Source of the DNA: Piscicola geometra
Lineage: Eukaryota > Annelida > Clitellata > Hirudinida > Piscicolidae
Assembly (NCBI GenBank): GCA_943735955.1
Contig: OX030959.1
Coordinates: 3,642,772 to 3,706,771 of the forward strand
Direction: 5' to 3'
Length of the DNA: 64,000 nucleotides
Position 1 is the stretch's first letter. Each line of letters begins with the position of its first letter. A program made the translations under genes and the position numbers. The notes beneath the pieces were generated by a model, which made no database searches, was not told the origin of the DNA, and worked only from the letters and a program-made list of their open reading frames with translations. This document shows, in pieces, positions 1 to 11,100 of this stretch.

Positions 1-1000
1 TGAAATGTTATTTCTTTTTATTTATTTGTAACTTCTATTTGAAATGGTTTGAACTCAAGTTTTTTCTTTTTTCAAAGCATCAATCTTCCTTGCTGACAAT
101 TCTATTTTCTTCAATGAATGGATTTAAAACCTTCATAGCCTTAATGTACAGCTAAATCTACACTCAAACGAATTTTTTAAAATACTTTAACAAATAAAAA
201 GAGTTTTTCAGTCTTTTTAAATAGTTTTGCAATTTTTATTTTTACTTTAATAAACGTTAAAACATGTTGTGCACATTTCTATTGTTTTTTGACATTTTTT
301 CCGTCTTCTTGAAGACTAGTCTTTAATTAATCTTTTTTCTTTCGAAACTTTTTTATTTAAAAAAAACGTATCTTAGTTGTTTTAATTGCAAATTCAATTT
401 ATATATTTAATTGAAAGTTTTTTATTAATTTTTTTTTCAAAATTAAAAAATATCGTATTCTTTTTATTTTGAAGAAATTAAGATATTTTAATGAAAATTT
501 TAAAATAAAGTATTTATTGATTTTCATAGATCATAATTTTTAATTTAATTAGTTTTGTTATTACAATTTATCTTGAGTTAATTGAAGAATAAAATATTCT
601 ATTTTCTTGGTATTAAAAAATTGCTCAAAATTTTTTTCCCCAAAAAACATTACAAAAGTCTAATTGACAATAACCTAATTTTTTTTCCGTCGCATTATTA
701 AGATATTTGTTTGAAGTATACTCAAATTTCCATAATGCATATTTAGCGTTGTCTCATTTCATTCCAAATCATTTTTCTGACGCCACTTTCCACATTAAGA
801 TTCAATGCAAGGGTTTTGAGTTGAATGCAAGAGTGGGTGTCTGTCTCACTTGCGCCCAATGCCATGTGAATTCCAAGCACATTTTCCATTCATAATTCAT
901 CGTTTTTGAGTTCAACGTTAGAGGGAGAACTTTTGAAGCTATTTTACGAAGTAATGTGAAAGATACACGAAAAAAAACACATATAAAAAGACAAAATTTT
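1..1000. other. AT-rich intergenic DNA
   Basis: Very AT-rich sequence with T and A homopolymer runs. I see no coding exon, RNA gene or clear repeat family. The short open frames at 700-900 have no recognisable protein content. Confidence 0.6.
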
Positions 1001-1086
1001 AAAAATAGGCACACACATATATACACAAACACACATACATAAACACACAAACACACATACATAAACACACAAACACACACACACAA
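1001..1086. repeat. Degenerate CA-rich microsatellite
   Basis: Interrupted ACAC/ACATACATA repeat ending in a short pure CA run. The Cys/Val-rich open frame on the opposite strand is a by-product of the repeat. Confidence 0.8.
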
Positions 1087-1161
1087 TTAACCAGTCTGCG
1101 ACTCTTACACCATACATCAAAAAGTTAATATGACTGCTCTATTGCTCCTGTAAATGAACAA

Positions 1162-1832
1162 ATGATGATCAAATGATGATTAAGACGATGATGAAGAAGA
1201 TGAGAATGAAGAAGATGATGTTGATAATGATGATGATGATGATGAAGATGATGATAATGATGATGAAGATGACGATGAAAATGATGATGAAGATGATTAT
1301 GAAGATGATTATGAAAATGATTATGAAGATGATTATGAAGATGATTATGAAGATGATTATGAAAATGATGATGATGATGGTTGAAAGATCAAAAAGATTA
1401 TATTTTATGTATAAGTTTGTTTACCACTATTTCTATTCCTATTAGATTTTATATGATCATCAAAATGATTAATGCTCTAGATATTCAATAAAAATACCTT
1501 TATCACACACATTGACACTTCAGCCATCATCATCACAATAATCATCATCGTCGTCATCATCATCATCATCATCGTCATCATTATCTTTATTATTATTATT
1601 ATTATTATCATCATCATCATCATCGTCATCATCATCACATAACCCACTCTCACCTTTTGCAATATGGTATGAAGTGACAAACAAGAATGGAGAGATATCA
1701 CTTAATGAGAAAGATATTCCATTTGACACTTTATCAGCCTCATCATCATCATCATCAGTATCGTCAGCATCATCATTATCATCATCATCATCATCACCAT
1801 TATCGTCATCATCAGCATCATCAGCATCAATT
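1162..1832. repeat. GATGAT/CATCAT microsatellite cluster
   Basis: On the plus strand, 1162-1380 is a GAT-based array (GATGAT, AAGATGATTATG units). From 1524 to 1832 it turns into the complementary CAT/ATT array. The two halves are inverted relative to each other and could pair. The Met/Ile/Asp-rich open frames here only translate the repeat. Confidence 0.85.
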
Positions 1833-2361
1833 TTTTCCTTCATAAATGCAACAAGTGCTCATGAGTTTTTCTTTCTTTTTTTGCGTTTTTATCTTAATCG
1901 TGGTTTTTGTTTGTATTTGGGCTTTTCACTGATAAATACGTTCGCAAAAAAAGAAAATAAGTGATACTTCCAATCTATATTTTGCGATTTTTGAGCATTT
2001 TATAATGTGACTTGATAAATAGACGCATTAATAAAGATATATATCCTATACATTCTTGTGGACGTGTATTATCAACCTAACGACAGACTAGCCATTTCCC
2101 GAAAAGACACTATTTATGACTTTGCAGTAGCCGGTTCGAAAGTGAAAAAGAGACGTTGAAGAGATAAAACGAGCTTAACTTTTCATGCGCCCATGTCGTT
2201 TTCATGTGTTTTTTCCCGCGTCGTAAATCATATTCAAACGTATCTAAATGTATACGTAATATATAATATGTAAGTAGGTCAAATAAAGTTGCTTTTAGGG
2301 CTTTATTAAGTTTGGTTTGTTATTTCTGATATGTTTAGGACTATAATTTGTTACTGTGACT
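1833..2361. other. Unique intergenic sequence, nothing recognised
   Basis: AT-rich unique sequence. No exon, RNA gene or transposon was recognised. Confidence 0.5.
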
Positions 2362-2404
2362 TTTACAACTATTAAATGTTGATTCAACATTTAATAGTTG
2401 TAAA
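2362..2404. repeat. Perfect 21-bp inverted repeat with 1-nt spacer
   Basis: The left arm 2362-2382 (tttacaactattaaatgttg plus a) is exactly complementary to the right arm 2384-2404, with a single T between them. Transcribed RNA would form a 21-bp hairpin; in DNA it is a near-perfect palindrome. It sits beside a GATGAT array. Confidence 0.9.
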
Positions 2405-2411
2405 GAAAGAA

Positions 2412-2515
2412 GTTGATAATAATGACGATGCTGATGATGATGCTGATGATGATGATGATGATGCTGATGATGATGCTGATGATGATGATGATAGTGTTCG
2501 AAAGTGTGATCATGA
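2412..2515. repeat. GATGATGCT microsatellite
   Basis: GAT-based array with GCT interruptions. It is non-coding in context. Confidence 0.85.
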
Positions 2516-2606
2516 TGCTGGTGACGAGGGCTTTACTTTTCTTCTATTTACTCAAGCCTACATTTGTGCATTGATGTTTGTTTTCACGTTGAATTAAGTG
2601 AGGCTT

Positions 2607-2932
<326 letters not shown>

Positions 2933-2990
2933 TTTGTGGTTGTGTGTCTTTGTATGCATGTATGTATGTGTGTGTATGTGTTTACTTGTG

Positions 2991-4400
2991 TGCTTAGGAT
3001 AGCCTCAGGGTTCCTATTTGCTCACACATTTACGGACAGACTTGCCTGGAGACTGACTAATTGCATTGATTGCTCACAGAGTCACAGCCGATTAAAAGCG
3101 CTCAACTCTCACGACCAGCTTCACTCATTAAGACTAATTCACGTTCAATTAAATAGTATTCGTTTGTATAGATTAAAAAATATTCAGAAAATTTGGAAAA
3201 AATTGTTAAATAAATTTTGATCATTTTAAATGCTTTGAATCTGTTATCAAATTTCAATTGAATATATTTTACAAAGTAAAAAAATAACATCTGGTCACTT
3301 GGTCATTTATTGACAAATGAATCATGCGTACTTAGAAATAATCTTTTCTTCTTATAATCAAATTGTTCTCTTTCAAATTCAACTAATTAGATAAAATGTA
3401 TTTTAAAACAATTAGGTTCATTTGATGCAAGGATAATACCTTTGTTGTCAGAGCCCTTTTACAAATATTTTTTCAAATTATAAAAATAGCGAACATAATA
3501 TGGTGTTAATGATCCAATTAAAATGCTATTAGTTCTATTAATAAGAACACGGTTCATTAGGTATGTAGTGAGGAAAATACTATTATAAATTATTATAATG
3601 TAATGTAATGTTCAAACGACTCATTTGAGAATATTTAATATTTTGAATTAAAATAACAACTGAATTAATAATAAGAATTATAATAAATTAAACATCATTA
3701 AACTTAATAAAAACATATGACTTTTTGGACTGTAATATGAAACGATGAAATAGGAAAAATATATTGAAAATATCAAAAGAATAAGAAACGATATTTATGC
3801 AAATGTTATTCTGGTTTCTAAATTTCAAGGCATCTACATAATCATTAAAAATGCAGAAAATTTGACACTGAAATTAACTCTGTATGTCGAAAAAATTCAC
3901 ACACCACCAGAAAATGGAAAAAATACACACAAAAAGTCAGATTTTAATTCACTAGAAAAACACATTTGTTTTAAACTATTCAGTTTTTTTATACTGTTTC
4001 TTTTTTAATATTTAATGATAATTCTTCTTTTCCAGGTATGCCATTAAAGCATCTCAAAACCCTTGGAAATGTTTACTTTTTTTCTTTCAACACAGAAGAT
4101 ACATTTGATTTTTTGAAATGCGGATTCATTTTTGGCCAAAGTGTTTCAATCTCCGGCGAAGTGTATCTAAATTTCATTCTTTTAAATTTTACAGCCTGGT
4201 TTAAACTTTTGATGGAATACATTTTTCAACTTCTGTGAAAGCGGACTTTTTGACTTGAACAGGCATCAAAGTTTTTCTTCGCTCTTCATTTGAGTCAGCT
4301 CTTGTTTTATTTCTGCTCCAATTTGGAAATTAGCTTTCATTATTTCACTCCAGGTAAGTTTTTATTTAGGATGCTGTTCTGAAGCCTTTATTTTTATATT
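2991..4400. other. AT-rich intergenic DNA
   Basis: No gene recognised. An open frame at 4038-4238 follows a splice-acceptor-like tract (cttttccag), but its 66-residue product matches nothing I know and has no partner exon. Confidence 0.5.
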
Positions 4401-4535
4401 ATTTTGCGTATTTATAATGCGCCAAAGCACGCAACTGAGACGCCACTCACACGACAAGTCGTGAAACACCGCAACATATACACTAGGTATATGATAGCTC
4501 ACGGTTGGCTGAACAGGGGTTTGAACTGGTGACCA
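4401..4535 (-). mobile_element. tRNA-derived SINE, family A, truncated copy
   Basis: Read on the minus strand, this carries the same body as the copies at 6269 and 54770. It has the end of the tRNA-like head (gttcagccaaccgtgagc), a hairpin around catatacctagtgtatatg, a second hairpin around the CACGAC/GTCGTG stem, and the tail tggcgcattataaatacgc. Homology stops in the head near 4535, so the 5' half of the tRNA region is missing or diverged. Confidence 0.8.
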
Positions 4536-4555
4536 GTGATTTTCCAGTTCGGATT

Positions 4556-4712
4556 ATTCAGTTCAAGTTCAAGTTACAGTTATGAAAAAAATTATTTTTC
4601 CGTTACTATTCAAGTTACAGTTATGCAAATTTTAATTTTTCAGTTACTATTTCAGTTTCAGTTATTTTTGTAACAAAAATTGTGTTAGTTACAGTTACAG
4701 TTAATCAAGATA
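4556..4712. repeat. Degenerate AGTTACAGTTATG repeat
   Basis: The motif agttacagttat recurs several times at irregular spacing with T-rich spacers, next to the SINE. The origin is unknown. 4713-5060 holds AT-rich sequence with nothing recognised. Confidence 0.6.
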
Positions 4713-5060
4713 GAGAAAAAAAGAATTTCTATTTATAATACAGCCAAAATTAATGTTTAAAAGTCAAATTATTCAAAAGATACATAAATATATTATTCAT
4801 AATATACGCTGTTCATTTTCAATACCAATAATTGGTTTCTCTACATGCATAATTCAGTATCTTTTGCAACATATAAGATGAATTTATCTTTTATGGAAAA
4901 AAATTTCATTTTATTTTTATTTCAATTTTTTTACACTTTTTAAATATAAAAATTAAACGCCTGATTATTTTACTAACATGAGTTTTAACCGAATTCACTT
5001 CTAGACAACCTCGAATACGTGCTTATCAGTAATTTACGAATAAACCACAAACCAGTATAT

Positions 5061-5164
5061 AATATAAACTTTATATGATCAACTTTCTCAAATCTCTCAA
5101 TAAAACACTTATAATATAAACTTTATATGATCAACTTTCTCAAATCTCTCAATAAAACACTTAT
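5061..5164 (+). repeat. 52-bp tandem duplication at the PUS1 5' end
   Basis: Two identical 52-bp units, 5061-5112 and 5113-5164, each contain the same ATG (5075 and 5127). The first ATG opens a 14-codon frame that ends at TAA inside the second copy. The second ATG opens the long frame that runs into PUS1 exon 1. Confidence 0.9.
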
Positions 5165-8100
5165 AAAATCTTTTCCAAAAACTTCATTCCTAACAAAATT
5201 TTTTGAAAGTGAAAACTGCAAAGCAAATCCCAAAACACCTTTTTTAAACGAAAAGCCTACAAAAGTCTTCTCTGTGTACACCTTCATCTTTGGCCCTCAA
5301 GACTGCATGGCTCCGAAGGGAAAGAAGAAAGGAAGGAAGGCGTCGAAGAGGAAGTGGGAGCCGAAGCAGGACTTTGATGCGGAAGATCACCAGCCCTCAG
5401 AGAAGAAGGCAGATGATAAGGTTGGAAATAACCCAGAGTCATTTTTTGGGATTTAAAAAATAGTAATAATAATATTTATTGAATTGATTTTAAATTATAA
5501 GTAGAAGTAACCAATTTTGGCTTCCATTCAACAGTGATTTGATTTGATAATCTTTTTCCCATCAGGAATGGCAATCACGCAAGAAGAAGATAGTTATGAT
5601 GCTGGCGTACTGTGGAAAAAACTATTACGGCATGCAAAAGTTTGTGATTTTACAGTGCTTCATTTTTCAACTTTTTCAATCGTAATCTTGATTTATTTTT
5701 TGAATTATTTCACTTTTCATAAACCCATTACTACTAATATTATAAATCTCAGAATCTAATTTGACTCTTCCAACAACTTCTCCCCCCCCTCCCTCCCCCA
5801 AGGAATCCTGGTTTTCCTACCATAGAGTCGTGTCTCTTGGAGGCATTGGCGAAGGCGGGTGTGGTGAGGCCAGAACAGATTGAACAACCTGGAGTCAAGG
5901 TGGGTGGGTGGGTTAGTGGGTGGATGAAGAGGATGGGCGGTGGATGGATCGATAGATGGATGACTAGAATTAAGAACCCTTCCTTGGGGAATGGGCTGGT
6001 AGGTGGGTGGGTGAGCAAAAATTGTAGGGAATGGGGAGGATCAAGTGATTGGGGGCTGGGAACGATGGAGCTCCTATGTAGAGGATCTGTGACTAGATTT
6101 AAAAAGCATTCCACTTTCATCATCATCATCATACTCATCACCATCATCATCACCACCTCAGATGGCCTTCCAGAGGGCAGCAAGGACTGACAAGGGAGTT
6201 TCCGCAGCTGGACAAATCGTCTCTTTTAAGATTAGCTGCGGCCCATATTTTTCTATTATTATTATTATGGCGAGCGGGTTGGCTTAGATGGTAAGTTGTG
6301 GGACCTGCAACTTAAGGCTCCCAACTTCGAATCCCTGTTCAGCTAACCGTGAGCTATCATATACCTAGTTTATATGATGCGGTGTTTCACGACGTATGTC
6401 GTGTGAGTGGTGCCTCTGTTGCATGCCTTGGCGCATTATAAATAGGCATTATTGTTGTTATTATTAGTAATATTATTTTTTATTAGTTTTAGTATTTTAA
6501 AAATTAATATTACTATTCTAATTTGCATTAATATTATTTATTTATTAGTATTACTATTTTTTTCCCATTTGTTGCTACTCTCATTTTTTTCTTTCATTAT
6601 TATATAAAAATTATTCAATTATCATCAAGATCATATAATCATCACTATTATCATCACTGTTATCATCAAGATCATATAATCATCACTATCATCATCACTG
6701 TTATCATCATCATTATCATCACCAACACATGTTGATTGACGTGGAGGATGCCATAAACAAGATCAATGAAAACCTGCCTGAAGAAATAAGAGTCTTTGGT
6801 GAGTTGGTGATGATGATGATCATGATGATCATGATTATGATGATGATGATGGTTATGATAATTATGATAATTATGATAATTATTATGATTATGATGATTG
6901 TGATGATGATTATGATAATTATGATAATTATTATGATTATTATGATTGTGATGATGATGATCATTATGGAGATGATGATAATGATAATGATGATAATGTG
7001 CATAATAATTATTAAAACAAATTTTTTATTTTTTCTATTTAACTAAACGGTACTAAATGGTGATGATGATTCTTATGAGGATTATTATTTTAATTGTATT
7101 ATTTTTGTTGTTATTATTAATTTTATCATTACTGTTATTACCATAAATTCATAATCTTTCCCACATTTCACCCAAGGGACAAAACGGACTACAAAGACGT
7201 TCGACTGCAAGAACTCTTGTTCGTCTCGCACCTACTGCTACCTCACACCCTCCTTCGCATTCGCCCCGGTCGATCAGGTGTGCTTATGGTGTGTGGAAGA
7301 GGAGGAGAGGTTGCGGGGCTGGTTGCTATAATGGTGGTGGTGGGGAGAGTGGATGTTGGTGTGGTGATGAGAGGATGAGGTGGGTGAGTGTTGGTAGAGG
7401 GAGGAATGAATTGGTTTATAGTTTTGAATTTGTCAGTTTTATAACTAAAATTTTAGGGTATATTTATTTTGATTAAAAATGTGTTTATAAATTTTACAAA
7501 AATAAAGCTCAGATAGCCTGAATAAAGTCTTTAAAATCACAGATCGTTTCTGAAGATTACAGGATTCCGAGTTAGTTATTTTAAAATAATAAAAAAAACC
7601 TACAATTAGACCTCATAAATATTCATTGCCACCAACGATCATGAATACTAAATTAAACACCGGCCACAAATTTAAAAAAAGTAACACCCCCATTTTCTAA
7701 GGTGATGTCGTGGCAAAAGTTCAAGACATCTTGACACTCCTGTGCGGAACGAACAACTTCCATAACTTCACGTCGGGCAAGCATTCAGCCGACCCCAGTG
7801 CCATCAGATACATCACAGATTTCAAGGTGCTTTTCTATATGGGCGTGGGAATGTTTTTGTGGCGTTGGTGTCGTGCCTTGGCTTGATGGTGATGGAGTGG
7901 GAGTTCAATGATGATGATGATGATGATGAAGATGATGATGAAGAGGATGATGATGATGATTTTTTTTTATAGTCTTTATTGATCACGGTTTGATAGACGC
8001 AGGCCATGTTACATGTTGCATAAGATACTAGATAATAGTAGATAATTATAGGATACTGATGCTAATGATAATGGTTTGGAAAAAAATACTACAAGACAAA

Positions 8101-11100
8101 GGATATGGTGAATATGGTAATAATTAAGTAGATAAATAAGTAATAAGAATCAGAGATGATAATATAAATTATAGAATGTGATGTTTAAGAAGACGAGGGA
8201 GGAATGTTTTACTTTCAAGCGTAGTATATATAGGGGTATCAAAATTGTGTTTACGGGGTCTTAAGTTATGAGTAGATTTTTTAAGGGGGGGTAAGAAATG
8301 GTGAAGAACGTGGTCAGAGTTAGTAGATATTTTAAAGAATAGTTTGGTGTTTAAAGTGGTAAACATAGAAGTGATAGATGGGTAGAAAGAGGGAAGGTAG
8401 TTAAGTCTTATGAGTTTAATATTTTGGGACTGGAGTTGCTTAATGTGAGGCTGATTAGCAAAACCAGACCAAGAAGGAGCTGCATACTTAAGGTGAGAGA
8501 TGATGAGGGACTCAGTGATGTGAAAGAGTTTGACACCAAAGAGTCCATGGGAATGGATTTTTTTGATGGCATGAAAAGTTTGAAAGCATTTATTGATAAT
8601 GTGATCTATGTGTGGTGAAATGTTAAGGGTGTCAGTGAATGTGATACCTAAGATAGTGAGTTTGTTAGTGCGTTGAATGGAAGGATGTAAAGTTGGTGGT
8701 GTGATGCGTTTATAACTATTATGGACTATGAGTTCAAATGATTTTTTGAGGTTGAGTGAGAGATTACTGAGCTTGGCCCACTTAGAGAGGGATTCAAGCT
8801 CTGATTGGATGGTGTGGGTGTTAGATGATGGAATAATGAGATAGGTGTCGTCAGCGAATTTTAAAATATAATTAGAAAGGTGATAGGGTTGAAGCGAAGA
8901 GGCGTTGATTATAAAGGTAGATGGACCAAGAACTGAGCCTTGGACCACGCTAGAGTTGATGGGAAGGATACTAGAAAGTTGATTTAAATAAATGGTGGAA
9001 TGTGATCGGTTGGAAAGGAATGAAATGAGAAGGTTATATATGTTGTCATCAAGAGGAAGAAGTGCAAGATTGGAAGCGAGGGTATGGTGATCAAGAGTGT
9101 CAAAGGCTTCAGTAAAGTCAAGAGCAATAAGGTGAACATGACTATTAGTTTTAAGAAGTGAAGTGATCGTAGACGTGATAGCAATTATGGCAGAAGTGGG
9201 AGAACCTGATGGGCGAAAGGCGAATTGATCTTTAAGAATAGGTATTACTGAAGGCTGATTGAAGCAAGGGTATATATATTGAGAAAGTATGATTTTTTCG
9301 AGGAGGCGTGATAATATTGGAGTGACTGAAATGGGACGAAAGTCTTGAGGCGATATTGGATGTTTAGTTTTGGGGATGGGATGAATAATGCTGGATTTCC
9401 ACTGAAGAGGAAAATAAGAAGTGTTAATGCAATTGTTAAAGATGATGGAGAGTGGAGTACTGATTATGGGTGCAATTAGTTGGAGATACCATTGTGGCAA
9501 GCCATCGGAGCCGGTACCAGTTGGGCATTTTATGGTGAGAAGATTAATTATGGTGATAGGGTTAACATGGTCTTGAGTATACAGTGCTGTTGATTTAAAT
9601 GGAGGATGGACATAGGATGGGATTGTAGACGTGGAAGCAAAGTAATTGTTGAGGGAATCCGCATTCAAGGTAGAAGAGCGATTTGACGATAGAGATGGAG
9701 CTCCCTTGCCTCTGAGTAGGTTTACTGTTTTCCACATGGCTTTGCTACCACGCCTACAATTCCTCAATGTGGAGTGATTGGTGTTGATGATTATGTTTTT
9801 GATACGAATGGTGATGGATGCGGCTAGTTGATGATGACCCTTGCGCATGTGGTGATTTTTCATGCGAAGAAGAGATTTGATGAAAGGGCTGATGAATGGT
9901 GGGTCAGATGACCTAGTGGTGATGGTAGGGTAGTTATTATCAAGAATAGTAGTAAGGGTATTATAGAAGAAATCGATGGAGTCAGGTAAGTTGTCTAAGT
10001 TGATTGTCAAGTCTGTGGCTGAAAAGGAGTCGAGGCAAGTTTTGTGTTAGGATGGATGACGTCGACGAAATGTATGGGTTTGACGGGTGATGGGTTTATT
10101 AGATGTATTTTTGTTTATTAAGGGATGAATGGACACACCAAGGTGTTTGGTGGTGGTGTGGGAGATGTATGTTTGTGAGATGTAGAGGTTGTTGTTAATG
10201 TTAGATCCATACAGACGGTCAAGGTTGTGTCCTAGGTGAGTGGGGCCGTAGAAGATAGGTTGGAGGCCAGTGTGTAGAATTTTTTGGTGTGAGAGTTGGT
10301 TGAAGTCACCACCAATGATAAACCTAGAGTCATTGTCCAGCATGGAGTTGGACAACTCATCAATGTAGTCCATCAAGGTGGACTCTAGGTAAGTATGTTT
10401 TGGAGGGTGATAGATGCCGCATATGTGGTGGGGGATGTTGTTGAATATGCACTTGAGGCATAGTACCTCAAGTGCATTGTCATTATTCGGAGTTGATGGG
10501 GTTAAAATATGAGTGGGGATGTCTTGTTTGATGTAGATCATGACCCCTCCCCCTCGCCTGGCGATGCGGTCGTGTCTGAAGCACACGTAGCCCTTGATTG
10601 CCACAAGAGCATCGCTGTGGTGGGGCTTGAGCCATGTCTCGGTGATGATGATGATGTCTGGATGAAGGTGAAAAACAAAGATGATGATGATGATGATAAT
10701 GATGATGGGGATGATGATAATGATGATGGTTAGTGCTTTGATGATAATAATCATGATGACGCGAGTTATTTTAGTGGCGTGTAACCCGGATGAGTCTAAA
10801 GGCCACATGGGCGGCAAATTTTCTTTCATTTACCATTGGCCAAGACGAGAGTTGTTACACAATCGGCTACCCGTTCATCTATAATGATGATATTTCAATA
10901 GTTAAAGATTGATGGTGGTCGCAAAATAGTAGTTAAATTTGTTTAACTCATTAACCCCCGCACCACCATCGCCTAAATCATCATCACGACCATCACTATC
11001 ATCATCATCGCCAACACTATCATCATCATCATCGCCATCTTTCCCACCAGGTTTCTGAGCCATTTGTCAGAGGTCGCATTGAATACCTGCTGTTGCGGGT

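Noticed and set aside
6719..7046. Met/Ile-rich open frames on both strands
   Set aside because: Translation of GATGAT/CATCAT repeats next to PUS1 exon 5; only 6729-6798 is coding.
8424..8618. Plus-strand open frame opposite the LINE
   Set aside because: Antisense to the reverse-transcriptase domain, with no independent signal.
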